From positions 1 through 64,000 of the forward strand of contig JANPZV010000004.1 of the NCBI GenBank assembly GCA_024707365.1: 64,000 nucleotides of DNA, read 5' to 3'. Of this stretch, positions 38,481 to 47,587 are shown one piece after another (position 1 is the first letter of the stretch; each line of letters opens with the position of its first letter). The notes beneath the pieces are model-generated. The model ran no database searches and was not told the origin of the DNA. It worked only from the letters and a program-made list of their open reading frames with translations. Source of the stretch: Terricaulis sp. GTDB lineage: Bacteria; Pseudomonadota; Alphaproteobacteria; Caulobacterales; Aquidulcibacteraceae. Position numbers and translations under genes: made by a program.

Positions 38481-39607
38481 CCGCCGGCCTTCACAAACCC
38501 GCGCACCGCATCAGCGATCTTCGCTTGCGTGGCTTCATCCAGATACGGATGCATCGGCAGCGCCAGCACGCGATGGCAGATGGTTTCGCTCACCTTCATG
38601 CCGCCGGCGCCAAGCGGAAACGCTTCATACGCCGTCTGCTTATGCAGGGGCTTGGGATAATATTGCGCCGTCGGCACGCCGGCTTCGCGCAGATGCGCGG
38701 CCAGGCCGTCGCGATCATCGGCTTCGATCACATATTGCGCCCAGGTGGAAATCCCGCCTGCGATCACCTTCGGCGTTTGCACGAGGCCCTCAAGCAGCTG
38801 CGCGTAGCGATCGGCCACGACATTGCGCTCAACGATTTCGTCCGCGAAGATCGCCAGCTTCTCGATCAGGATCGCGGCTTGGATCGTATCCAGGCGCGAA
38901 TTCATGCCGATGCGGGCGCAATTGTATTTGTCATCGCCGCTCGCGCCATGAAACGCGAGCGAGCGCATCAGCACATTATCCGCATCGTCATTGGTCAAGG
39001 TCGCGCCGCCATCGCCGTAGCAGCCAAGCGGTTTGGCCGGGAAAAAGCTGGTGATTTGCGCATCGGCCCAGGCCATCGGATGCTGCCCGTTCAGCGTTGC
39101 GCCAAAGCCTTGCGCGCTATCGGCGATCAGCTTCAGCCCCTCGCGCTTACAAATCGCGGCGATCGCCGGATAATCCGCCGGCTGCCCGAAGAGATCGACC
39201 GCGATCACGGCCTTGGGCTTAAGCTTGCCTTCTTTCTTCACGCCCGCAATCGCCGCCTCCAGCGAGGCCGGGTCCATATTGTAGGTATCTGCCAGCACAT
39301 CGACGAACACCGGCGTTGCGTTCGTCCACGGCACGATCTCGGCCGTCGCCGCGAAGGTGAAGGAGGGGGTAAACACCGCATCGCCTTCGCCCACGCCCCA
39401 GGCCCAAAGCGGCAGCACCAAGGCATCGGTGCCGTTGCCGTTGCCGATGCAATGTTTGGCCTGCGCAAACTGCGCGAGCTGGCCCTCCAGCGCTTTCACC
39501 TCGGGCCCGAAAATGTAAGCGCCGGATTTGATCACCTTGGAAACGGCGGCGTCGATTTGATCGGCGATGCGCGCGCGTTGGGCTTGCAGATCGATGAAGG
39601 GGATCAT
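38477..39607 (-). CDS. DegT/DnrJ/EryC1/StrS-family sugar aminotransferase
   Basis: 376 aa, PLP-dependent. MIPFIDLQAQRARI, CIGNGNGTDALVLPLWAWGV, FTPSFTFAATAEIV, VDLFGQPADY and LIADSAQGFGA are family motifs; Lys192 in SFFPAKPLGCYGDGG is the PLP Schiff-base residue. It resembles WbpE/WlbC, which aminate a 3-keto UDP-GlcNAc uronic acid. A Gfo/Idh oxidoreductase 171 bp upstream on the same strand could supply the keto substrate, as in WbpB-WbpE. A 125-bp dyad repeat separates them. Confidence 0.9.
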   Translation of the reverse strand: MIPFIDLQAQRARIADQIDAAVSKVIKSGAYIFGPEVKALEGQLAQFAQAKHCIGNGNGTDALVLPLWAWGVGEGDAVFTPSFTFAATAEIVPWTNATPVFVDVLADTYNMDPASLEAAIAGVKKEGKLKPKAVIAVDLFGQPADYPAIAAICKREGLKLIADSAQGFGATLNGQHPMAWADAQITSFFPAKPLGCYGDGGATLTNDDADNVLMRSLAFHGASGDDKYNCARIGMNSRLDTIQAAILIEKLAIFADEIVERNVVADRYAQLLEGLVQTPKVIAGGISTWAQYVIEADDRDGLAAHLREAGVPTAQYYPKPLHKQTAYEAFPLGAGGMKVSETICHRVLALPMHPYLDEATQAKIADAVRGFVKAGG

Positions 39608-39645
39608 GGCGGCTTTCTCTTTGTCTCAACGCTATTAGGTTTCAA

Positions 39646-39770
39646 CGCCTCCCGGCCGAGCGCCCCGCGAAAGCGGGGCCGAAAGCCGGGACCCAGAGCA
39701 AACGACGCAGCTTCGGCTCTGGATCCCCGCTCGCGCCCCGGATCAAGTCCGGGGCTTGGCGGGGAAGCGT
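39646..39770. repeat. 125-bp dyad intergenic repeat, copy 1
   Basis: The element begins CGCCTCCCGGCCGAGCGCC and ends CTTGGCGGGGAAGCG. It contains nested hairpins (CCCCGCGAAAGCGGGG; GACCCAGAGC with GCTCTGGATC; CCCCGGATCAAGTCCGGGG). A second copy in the same orientation lies at 42549. The form suits a REP-like element that may also end transcription. Confidence 0.75.
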
Positions 39771-39778
39771 AGGGATAT

Positions 39779-40701
39779 TCACGACAGCGAAGGCAAACCG
39801 CTTGCGCGGTCCACCTCAAGCGCAAGTTCAAGCACGGCCAATGCTTCCTCGCCCGTCACCACCGGGCGCGGGCCAACGCCGAGCACCGCATCGATAAACG
39901 CGGCCACATTGGCGCCGAGCGGATCGGCGCCGATGCGGGTTTCGGCAAAGGCGGGGTTAAGCGGGAAGCTCGTGCTGTTTTCAAACGTGCGCGCCAGGAA
40001 ATCGATTTTCACCTCGCCGCTGGGATAGACAGCGCGCATGAAGCGGCGGCGGTTTTCCGCGATCCGGCTTGAGGTGAACACCGCTTCCGCGCCGCCAAAA
40101 TCAAGCTTGGCTTCGATCCAATCGGCGGCGCGCCCGTGCGCGGCCTTTGCGTTGGCGTTCACGCGCGCGGGCGGCCGGCCCAGCAGCCGCAAGGCGAGAT
40201 CAAGATCATGCACGGTGAGATCGAGCGTCACCGAAACATCGGCGCTGCGCCCCGTCCACGGCCCTTCGCGCACGCTTTCGATAAAGAGCGGCTCTTCCGG
40301 CGCGCCGAACAGGCCCATCGCTTCAAACACCAGCCGCTCCTGATGCCCGCAGGCCAGCACCAGTTTTTTTCCGCCGCGATGCGCACCAATGCAGCGCCAT
40401 CGCGCGCATCCGTCGCCAGCGGCTTTTCGATCAGCACATGCTTGCCGGCTTTCAGCGCCGGCAGCGCAGCCCCCGCATGCAGCGAAGGCGGGGAGGCGAT
40501 GGTGATGATGTCGGACGCGCCCAGCAGCGCATCGAGCGTGCTGAACGCTTCCGCCCCGTGCGTATCGGCCAATTGCTCGGCGCGCTCATCATCGGGATCG
40601 AACACGCCGACGAATTGCACGCGCGCATCCTCGGCGTATTTGCGCGCGTGAATGCGCCCAAACGCACCCGCGCCGACAACGCCGGTTTTCAGCTTGCTCA
40701 T
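39779..40701 (-). CDS. Gfo/Idh/MocA oxidoreductase, WbpB/WlbA-like
   Basis: About 307 aa across one frame change in a T7 run (40364-40370). KTGVVGAGAFGRIHARKYA is the dinucleotide-binding loop; KAGKHVLIEKPLATDA is the EKP motif; VTLDLTVHDLDLALRLLGR holds the conserved D..HD.D segment of sugar dehydrogenases. It likely oxidises a UDP-sugar or related sugar for envelope glycan synthesis and feeds the aminotransferase gene downstream. The ATG overlaps the glmS stop (ATGA). Confidence 0.85.
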
Positions 40702-42521
40702 TCCACCGTCACCGATTTGGCCAGATTGCGCGGCTGATCCACGTCAGTGCCCTTATGCACGGCGGTGAGATAGGCGAGGAGCTGGATCGGCACGGAATAC
40801 ACAAGCGGCGCAATAAACGGATCGCACGTCGGGGTGATGATCACGTGCTTGGCGATATCGCCCGCAGCCGCCGCGCCCGCCTCATCGGTGATCAGCACCA
40901 GCTTGCCGCCGCGCGCATGCACCTCCTGCATGTTGGAGAGCGATTTCTCAAACAGCCCATCGTGCGGGGCGACCACCACAACCGGCGTCTCTTCATCGAT
41001 CAGCGCGATCGGCCCGTGCTTGAGCTCACCGGCCGCATAGCCTTCGGCGTGGATATAGGAAATTTCCTTGAGCTTGAGCGCGCCTTCCAGCGCGATCGGA
41101 TAATGCACGCCGCGCCCGAGATAGAGCACATCGCGCGCCGTGCTGATTTCCTGCGCGATCTTTTCGATCTGCGGCTCGGCGCCCAACGCATCGGCGATAA
41201 GCCGCGGCGCCTCCATCAGCGCGCGCACCAGGCGGCGCTCTTCTTGCTCAGAAATCGCGTTCTTGGCGCGCCCCACCGCGATTGAAAGCGCCGCCAGCGC
41301 CGAAAGCTGCGCGGTGAAGGCTTTGGTGGAAGCAACGCCGATCTCAGGCCCCGCCAGCGTCGGCAGCCGCGCATCGGCCTCGCGCCACATCGTGCTCTCG
41401 GGCACGTTGACGACGGCGAGCGTTTTCAGCCCATTTTCCTTACAATAGCGCAGCGCCGCCAGCGTGTCGGCGGTTTCGCCCGATTGCGACACGAACACCG
41501 AAAATGCGCTTTTTCCAAACGCCGGCTTGCGATAGCGGAATTCGGAGGCGATGTCGGTTTCCACCGCGACGCCGCCCACTTGCTCAAGCCAATATTCCGC
41601 AACACGCCCTGCATAATGCGCCGTGCCGCAGCCGATCAGCACCGCGCTATCGGCGGTAAGATCAACGCCATCGAGATCGGGCATCTCCACCCGTTCATCG
41701 AACGCATTCACATAGCGCGCGATGGTGCGCCCGGTGGTTTCGGGCTGCTCGTAAATTTCCTTCTGCATGAAATGGCGGTGATTGCCTTTCTCCACCGCCG
41801 CCGCGCCGCCGGAAAACACCGTGACGGGCCGCTCCACCACGGCATCGCCCGCGTCGATGATCTTGGTCTTGCCGCGCCCCAGCACGGCCACATCGCCTTC
41901 TTCGAGATAAATGACGCGCGTGGTGAACGGCGACACCGCGATCGCATCGCTGCCGAGAAAGGCTTCATCATCGGCAAGCCCCACCACCAGCGGGCTGCCC
42001 TTGCGCGCGCCGATCAGCACGTCCTCGTGGCCCGCGAACAGGCAGGCGATGGCGAATGCGCCCTCGAGCTGTTTCACCGCGCCGGTCACCGCTTGCTCGG
42101 GCGTTTGCCCTTGCTCAAGCCCAGCTGAGACCAAATGCGCGATTACCTCGGAATCCGTTTCGGACTCGAACTTACGCCCCGCCTTCACCAGCGCTTCGCG
42201 CAGCTTGCGAAAATTCTCGATAATGCCGTTGTGCACGATGGCGACCTTATCGGTCGCGTGCGGGTGGGCGTTGGCGGTGGTGGGCGCGCCATGGGTGGCC
42301 CAGCGCGTGTGGCCGATGCCCGAAATCCCGGCGAGGGGAGAGGCGCTAAGCTCCGCCTCCAGATTGCGGATCTTGCCCGCCGCCCGCCGCCGCGCCAGCG
42401 CGCCGCTTTCCAGCACCGCCACCCCGGCGGAATCATAGCCGCGATATTCCAGCCGCTTGAGCGCCTCCACCAGGCGAGGCGCGGCCGGATCTTGACCAAG
42501 AATGCCGATAATTCCGCACAT
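40698..42521 (-). CDS. glmS: Glutamine-fructose-6-phosphate aminotransferase
   Basis: 607 aa, intact. The N-terminal glutaminase starts MCGIIGILGQ (Cys2 nucleophile) and contains HTRWATHGAPTTANAHPH. Two SIS isomerase domains follow: LIGCGTAHYAGRV, VFVSQSGETADTLAALRYCK and LGRGVHYPIALEGALKLKEI, ending DQPRNLAKSVTVE. It makes glucosamine-6-phosphate for peptidoglycan and LPS. No ribozyme-like leader is seen. The neighbour glmM diverges 235 bp upstream, with a repeat element in between. Confidence 0.97.
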   Translation of the reverse strand: MCGIIGILGQDPAAPRLVEALKRLEYRGYDSAGVAVLESGALARRRAAGKIRNLEAELSASPLAGISGIGHTRWATHGAPTTANAHPHATDKVAIVHNGIIENFRKLREALVKAGRKFESETDSEVIAHLVSAGLEQGQTPEQAVTGAVKQLEGAFAIACLFAGHEDVLIGARKGSPLVVGLADDEAFLGSDAIAVSPFTTRVIYLEEGDVAVLGRGKTKIIDAGDAVVERPVTVFSGGAAAVEKGNHRHFMQKEIYEQPETTGRTIARYVNAFDERVEMPDLDGVDLTADSAVLIGCGTAHYAGRVAEYWLEQVGGVAVETDIASEFRYRKPAFGKSAFSVFVSQSGETADTLAALRYCKENGLKTLAVVNVPESTMWREADARLPTLAGPEIGVASTKAFTAQLSALAALSIAVGRAKNAISEQEERRLVRALMEAPRLIADALGAEPQIEKIAQEISTARDVLYLGRGVHYPIALEGALKLKEISYIHAEGYAAGELKHGPIALIDEETPVVVVAPHDGLFEKSLSNMQEVHARGGKLVLITDEAGAAAAGDIAKHVIITPTCDPFIAPLVYSVPIQLLAYLTAVHKGTDVDQPRNLAKSVTVE

Positions 42522-42548
42522 AGGCGCGTGATCCCTTAATTATAACGA

Positions 42549-42672
42549 CGCCTCCCGGCCGAGCGCCCGGCGAAAGCCGGGCCAAGAGCCGGGATCCAGA
42601 GCAACAGGCGCGCTTTGGCCCTGGCTCCCCGCGCGCGCCCCGCATCAGGTGCGGGGCTTGGCGGGGAAGCGC
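42549..42672. repeat. 125-bp dyad intergenic repeat, copy 2
   Basis: The same layout as the element at 39646: CGCCTCCCGGCCGAGCGCC at the left and CTTGGCGGGGAAGCG at the right, with internal hairpins CCCGGCGAAAGCCGGG and CCCCGCATCAGGTGCGGGG. Stem bases co-vary between copies (for example CCCCGCGAAAGCGGGG against CCCGGCGAAAGCCGGG), which suggests that structure is conserved. Confidence 0.75.
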
Positions 42673-42756
42673 AATGGCGCCCTCATGCACGCCCGGCCAT
42701 TGATTTGCACCTCAATTAGTCTTTCAACATGCGACGGAATTTGGAGCAGCGCACGC

Positions 42757-44118
42757 ATGAGCAGAGCCTTTTTCGGCACCGACGGCATCAGGGGCACAGC
42801 CAACACCCACCCCATGACGCCCGAGGTCGCCATGCGGGTCGGCCTTGCCGCCGGCAAGCGCTTCATGAGCGCCGATGACCGCCGCCACCTCGTGGTGATC
42901 GGCAAGGATACGCGCCTCTCCGGCTACATGCTGGAGCCGGCGCTCACCGCGGGCTTCACCGCCGCGGGGATGGACGTGGTGCTGTTTGGCCCGCTGCCGA
43001 CGCCGGCGGTGGCGATGCTCACCCGCTCGATGCGCGCCGATCTCGGCGTCATGCTTTCGGCCAGCCACAACAAATACGCCGATAACGGCATCAAGCTGTT
43101 CGGCCCCGATGGCTACAAGCTCTCCGATGAGGCCGAGATCGAGATCGAGCAGCTGATGATGTCGCGCCTGGACGAGCATTTGGCCAAGCCCGATCGGCTC
43201 GGCCGCGCCAAGCGCATCGATGACGCCCAGGCCCGCTATGTGGAAATCGTCAAGGCCAGCTTCCCGAAGAAGCTTTCGCTCAAAGGCCTGCGCATCGTCA
43301 TCGATGCGGCCAATGGCGCGGGCTACAGGGTCGCCCCGGTCGCGCTCTACGAATTGGGCGCCGAGGTGATCAAGCTCGGGGTTGAGCCCAACGGCTTCAA
43401 CATCAACCAGGAGGTCGGCTCCACCGATACGCGCGCGCTGAAAGACGCAGTGCTCAAATATCGCGCCGATCTCGGCATCGCGCTTGATGGCGACGCCGAT
43501 CGCGTGGCCATCGTCGATGAGAAGGGCAATCTGATCGATGGCGATCAGATCATGGCCCTCATCGCCAAAAGCTGGCACGCCAACGGCGCGCTCACCAAGC
43601 CCGGCGTTGTCGCCACGGTGATGAGCAATCTGGGGCTTGAGCGCTTCCTCGGCGATCTCAAGCTCAAGCTTGAACGCACCAAGGTCGGCGATCGCTACGT
43701 GGTCGAGGCCATGCGCGCCAAGGGCTACAATGTGGGCGGGGAGCAATCGGGCCACATCGTGCTCAAGGATTTCTCCACCACCGGCGATGGGCTCTTGGCC
43801 GCGCTGCAAGTGCTGGCCGTGCTGGTGCAATCGGGCCAGCCCGCCAGCGAGGCGCTCAATCTCTTCACGCCCGCGCCGCAAGTGCTGGAGAATGTGCGGT
43901 ATGAGAAGGGCGCGCCCGATCCGCTCAACGCCGCTGCGGTAAAGGAAGCCATCAAGGCCGCCGAGGCCAGCCTTGTCGGCAAGGGCCGGCTCTTGGTGCG
44001 CAAGAGCGGCACCGAGCCGTTGGTGCGCATCATGGCCGAAGGCGATGATGAGGCGCTGGTGCGCAAGGTTGTTTCCGGCGTCAAAAGCGCGGTTGTGGCC
44101 GCCGCGCGCGCGGCGTGA
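42757..44118 (+). CDS. glmM: Phosphoglucosamine mutase
   Basis: 453 aa. [20 protein letters not shown] at the start, [20 protein letters not shown] with the phospho-accepting Ser103, [20 protein letters not shown] as the metal-binding DGDADR loop, [20 protein letters not shown] for substrate, and [19 protein letters not shown] for phosphate binding. It converts glucosamine-6-phosphate to glucosamine-1-phosphate, following GlmS. I chose the ATG at 42757, where homology starts; an upstream extension overlaps the repeat. Confidence 0.97.
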   Translation: MSRAFFGTDGIRGTANTHPMTPEVAMRVGLAAGKRFMSADDRRHLVVIGKDTRLSGYMLEPALTAGFTAAGMDVVLFGPLPTPAVAMLTRSMRADLGVMLSASHNKYADNGIKLFGPDGYKLSDEAEIEIEQLMMSRLDEHLAKPDRLGRAKRIDDAQARYVEIVKASFPKKLSLKGLRIVIDAANGAGYRVAPVALYELGAEVIKLGVEPNGFNINQEVGSTDTRALKDAVLKYRADLGIALDGDADRVAIVDEKGNLIDGDQIMALIAKSWHANGALTKPGVVATVMSNLGLERFLGDLKLKLERTKVGDRYVVEAMRAKGYNVGGEQSGHIVLKDFSTTGDGLLAALQVLAVLVQSGQPASEALNLFTPAPQVLENVRYEKGAPDPLNAAAVKEAIKAAEASLVGKGRLLVRKSGTEPLVRIMAEGDDEALVRKVVSGVKSAVVAAARAA

Positions 44119-44294
44119 GCCGCGCTGTCTGAGCCCCGCGTTTGACCCAGAGCCCCCTCTGGGGTATACGCTTTTGACATCAAATCATCGCGCAGCCTTT
44201 GCGCGCCCACACGCTTGGTCAGAACGCTTCTCAACGCGCCCCGCTGGCGCGTGAGAGGCATTTTGCGCCATGGCGGCAACAGGAAAGGCCTCCC

Positions 44295-44825
44295 ATGTCC
44301 ACGGCAGACGCCGCCGATTCCTCGCTCCGCGCCCGCAAGGGCATTTCCGCGCTTACGCGTGCGCCGTCGATTCCGCGCCGGAACCAGCGCGAGATCGCCC
44401 AGGCCAACGCCAAGCGCCTCGCCATCGTGCTGCGCCGGGGCATGAAGCAGGCCGAGTTCCGCCACATCGAGTCGCTGATGGATCAGCACACCTTGGTGTC
44501 CTTGCCGGTTCTGGCCGCGCAGCGGCGCGGGCCGGGGCTCGAAAGCCCGGTGTGCGGCGTCGTCATCACCGGCGGGGACATGATGCCGTCTCCGGCTGAG
44601 CGCGATCTTATCCAGGATACGGTGCGCCATGCCCGCTCGCGCGACGTGCCGGTGCTGGCGCTTTCGGATGCGGCGGCGCTCGCGCTTGAAGCGGCGGGCG
44701 TTTCGGGCGGGGTGGCGGCCGATCACGCCGTCTACATCGCCAATGCTGACGATGTGCGCGTGCTCTCCACCCAGCGCGAAATCGAAGACATCATCAAGCA
44801 GATGTCACGCCTGCCGGTCCGCTAA
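44295..44825 (+). CDS. Conserved-looking hypothetical protein
   Basis: 176 aa. The N-terminus is basic and Ser/Arg-rich (SSLRARKGISALTRAPSIPR). A predicted alpha/beta region follows: LPVLAAQRRGPGLESPVCGV, VITGGDMMPSPAERDLIQDT, RDVPVLALSDAAALALEAAG, VYIANADDVRVLSTQREIED. Codon bias matches real genes, and AGGAAAGG lies 6 nt before the ATG. I do not recognise the family. It stands alone 176 bp after glmM, with the large intergenic region downstream. Confidence 0.6.
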   Translation: MSTADAADSSLRARKGISALTRAPSIPRRNQREIAQANAKRLAIVLRRGMKQAEFRHIESLMDQHTLVSLPVLAAQRRGPGLESPVCGVVITGGDMMPSPAERDLIQDTVRHARSRDVPVLALSDAAALALEAAGVSGGVAADHAVYIANADDVRVLSTQREIEDIIKQMSRLPVR

Positions 44826-44865
44826 GCGCCGATAGCGCGCCCCTCTATCCGCACCACCGCTCTCG

Positions 44866-44919
44866 TCCTCCCCCTCTAGGGGAGGTGGCTCGCGCATCGC
44901 GCGCGACGGAGGGGTGGGC
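44866..44919. repeat. REP-like sequence
   Basis: CCTCCCCCTCTAGGGGAGG forms a hairpin around CTAG and is followed by GCGCATCGCGCGCGACGG and AGGGGTGGG. This pattern is familiar as a dispersed repeat in alphaproteobacterial genomes; only one copy is in this window. Confidence 0.5.
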
Positions 44920-45519
44920 GCAGATGACTACGGAAATAGCGCAAATATGTGGTTGAAAACGGCGAGCTTTGTGCGGCTTTTCAGCACAACGCGGGCGAGG
45001 ACGCCCGCGCTCCATAAGAAATCTATCCGACCGATTTCACACCACGCTTAGTCTCTCCCCGTTCAGATCACGGGAGGCGGTTGTCGACACCAGACCAATC
45101 ACGATCCGAACGCGGTTTGAGCGTGATGCGGTTGATGATGGCGACATCAAAGACCGTGGCCCCGGTGAGAAACAGGGAAGCCGGGATTCCTTGGAGTGTA
45201 TGGTGCGCTCCAAAGCACGCGAGCCGGGAACGACTGCAAGGCGCTAAGCGCGCCTGGATACCCAGCGTCGCAGCACGGTGCGCATTTGAGCGCAGAGGGA
45301 GGAGACCTCGCCGGTTCGCTGTCTTATGAACGTATGGCCACCCAGGGCGACGATAGAACGCTGCACGCAGGCGCCGGCTGCAAAACAATCCGCGCGGGGC
45401 GCGCTTTGAGCGCAAACCCAAACTAAAATTCTTCACGCGTAGCTTAAAGCGCGCCCCGCTCTCCCTCTTGTCTCCGCAAGCGCCGCGCGCTGTGCGGCGA
45501 AAGTTATGCGCGGTTTTAC

Positions 45520-45613
45520 TTGGACCGCCGGCGCCCCCGCCGGCATCGGCTCTTGGCCTCAAGCGCCAGCGCAAGCGGATAAAACCCTGCCGGCGAGGGC
45601 GCCGGCGGTCCAA
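45520..45613. repeat. Large inverted repeat beside tadC
   Basis: TTGGACCGCCGGCGCCC (45520-45536) and GGGCGCCGGCGGTCCAA (45597-45613) are perfect 17-bp inverted arms around a 60-bp loop. The element ends 9 bp before the tadC stop end and could terminate the pilus operon or be a mobile-element remnant. Confidence 0.65.
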
Positions 45614-45621
45614 GCAAGCGC

Positions 45622-46599
45622 CTACTTGTCGCCGAGCATATCCGAGATTTGGATCATGGCCGGGCCGATAATCACGGCGAACAGCACCGGCAGGAAGAAC
45701 ACGATCATCGGCACCGTGAGCTTGGGCGGCAGGGAAGCTGCTTTCTTCTCGGCTTCCGAAAGGCGCAGCTCGCGGTTTTCTTTGGCCATCACGCGCAACG
45801 CATTGCCCACGGGCGTGCCGTATTTCTCCGCCTGCGTCAGCGCCATCGCCACCGATTTCACGCCAGGGTGATCGGTGCGGCGCGCAAGATTTTCATAAGC
45901 CATGCGCCGTTCAGGCAAATAGGAAAGCTCAGCCGTCGTCAGCGCCAGTTCTTCGGCCAGCTCAACAGAGGCCGGAGCGATTTCCTGGCCCACCTTGCCC
46001 AGCGCCACCTCGATCGACATGCCGCTTTCGACGCAGATCAGCAGCATGTCGAGGCTGTCGGGGAAAGCCTGCATGATCTTTTGTTTACGGTTGTCGGCAA
46101 GGTTCTTGAGATAAAGGTTGGGGGCGTAAAAGCCCAACACCACCCCGCCCATCACCGCCAGCGCCTTGATCTGCAAGGTCATGTCCGGCGCGGCGAAAAA
46201 CAAAACATAGAGCAGGGCGGCCACGCCAAAGCCGATCGGCAGCGCGGCGCGGTAGAAATAAAACATCGTCTGCGCCGCGTGCCCGCGCAGGCCCGCGCGG
46301 ATCAGCTTTTCCGTCAGCGTGTCGTCGGCCAGCGCCTTCTGCAATTGCAGTTTATTGACAAGGTTTTTCGCCAGCTGGTTGGCGTCCTTGTGCTGCAGGC
46401 TGCCTGCGCCCTTGTTGAGGTCGGCGCGGCTTCTTTTGCGCAATTCCTCGCGCCGCTTGGCCACTTCCTTGAGGCGCGAGCCGAGTTTGTCTTCGGCCAT
46501 GATCGGCGCGGCCACCGTGACGATGGTGGCGAAGCACGCGCCAGCGCCCAGCACTGCGGCGATGGTCATCGGATCGGTGACGGTGTCAATCCAACTCAT
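45622..46599 (-). CDS. tadC: Tad pilus inner-membrane platform protein TadC/CpaH
   Basis: 325 aa, type II secretion F (T2SSF) domain. Several membrane helices are visible: TIAAVLGAGACFATIVTVAA, ALPIGFGVAALLYVLFFA, ALAVMGGVVLGFYAPNLYL and a C-terminal IVFFLPVLFAVIIGPAMIQI. The T2SSF core is FPDSLDMLLICVESGMSIEV. It pairs with TadB as the assembly platform for Flp pili. The gene is last in the minus-strand cpa operon, 7 bp after tadB. Confidence 0.92.
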   Translation of the reverse strand: MSWIDTVTDPMTIAAVLGAGACFATIVTVAAPIMAEDKLGSRLKEVAKRREELRKRSRADLNKGAGSLQHKDANQLAKNLVNKLQLQKALADDTLTEKLIRAGLRGHAAQTMFYFYRAALPIGFGVAALLYVLFFAAPDMTLQIKALAVMGGVVLGFYAPNLYLKNLADNRKQKIMQAFPDSLDMLLICVESGMSIEVALGKVGQEIAPASVELAEELALTTAELSYLPERRMAYENLARRTDHPGVKSVAMALTQAEKYGTPVGNALRVMAKENRELRLSEAEKKAASLPPKLTVPMIVFFLPVLFAVIIGPAMIQISDMLGDK

Positions 46600-46606
46600 G
46601 TGCGCC

Positions 46607-47587
46607 TCAGAACTTGAAATTGATCATTTTTTGCATGACCAAAATCCCCATCGTCATCATCACCGCACAGCCCAGCAGCACCAGATTCCGCGCGGATCGA
46701 TGAACAGGACCGAGATGTAATCGGGCCGGGTAAGATACACGAGCCCGCCCACGATGATCGGCAGCGAACCCACGATCATGGCCGAAGCCTTGGCTTCGGC
46801 GGAGAGGGCGTTGATCTTCTCCTTCATCAGCTTGCGTGAACGCAGCACTGAAGAAAGGTTGCCCAGCGATTCCGAGAGGTTGCCGCCGGTTTTCTGCTGG
46901 ATCGAAAGCACGATGGTGAAGAAATTGATCTCCGGCAGCGGCATGCGTTCATACATGCGCTGCAAGCTTTGATCGAGCGGCACGCCCAGCGCCTGGGAAT
47001 CGCACAGCGCTTGAAACTCCGCGCGCAGCGGCTCGGGGCTTTCGGTCGCGATGATGCGCAAGCACTGATTGAGCGGCAGGCCCGATTTCACGCCGCGCAC
47101 GATCACGTCGATTGCGTCGGCCAATTGCTCTGCGAATTTTTTCTGGCGGCCCTTCACCAGCATGCCAAGGCCCCAACGCGGCAGGCCAAGAAAACCAACA
47201 AAAAAGCCCGCCGCCGCGCCGATTGGCCCTTGTGCGATGAGGCCCGCAACGCCAAGCCCCGCGCCGATCCCGGCCGAGATCATCCAGAACACGCTCGGCG
47301 TGATGTTCACCCCAGCTTGCGTCAGCTGGCCCTTGATTGAAATGCGGCGCTTGCGCGATTGGCGCTCGTTCGCGGCGAGCTCCTTGAGCGCCTCCTGCGC
47401 CGATTGCCGGCGCTTGAGCGCGGCGTTCTCGACGCCTTGCTTGCGCCGATCCTGCCCCCGCGCGCGTGTTGGAAACAGCCTTCACGCGCTTCTGCGAGGC
47501 GCCCGGCTGATTGTTGCCCGTCAACGCGATGCCGATCCCGCCGATGGCGACAAAGGCGAGCACCGCCGCGATCAGCGCGGGATCCAT
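46607..47587 (-). CDS. tadB: Tad pilus inner-membrane platform protein TadB/CpaG
   Basis: About 326 aa across two frame changes (C5 run 47455-47459 and near 46690). The N-terminal helix is LIAAVLAFVAIGGIGIALTG; the T2SSF core reads FAEQLADAIDVIVRGVKSGL and FTIVLSIQQKTGGNLSESLG. The last segment, VMMTMGILVMQKMINFKF, ends at 46607. The start overlaps the cpaF stop by one base. It partners with TadC in pilus assembly. Confidence 0.9.

Larger units (their letters stand above)
44826..45621. other. 796-bp intergenic region with dyads and a possible gene remnant
   Basis: There is no confident gene here. It holds a REP-like stretch (44866-44919), a large inverted repeat (45520-45613) and an in-between segment of lower GC. 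On the minus strand the end of one reading frame (45068 to about 45240) gives LFLTGATVFDVAIINRITLK and a balanced amino-acid composition unlike shadow ORFs. It has no start signal, so I treat it as a possible remnant. An RNA gene is also possible; I see no known RNA family. Confidence 0.4.

Noticed and set aside
42522-42756. A glmS ribozyme or GlmY/Z-type leader upstream of glmS
   Set aside because: The region is occupied by the 125-bp dyad repeat, and no catalytic-core pattern of the ribozyme was seen; the ribozyme is mainly a Gram-positive feature.
36493-44118. A complete O-antigen or capsule cluster
   Set aside because: Only one epimerase, one glycosyltransferase, one aminotransferase and one dehydrogenase are present; no flippase, polymerase or chain-length regulator was found in the window.
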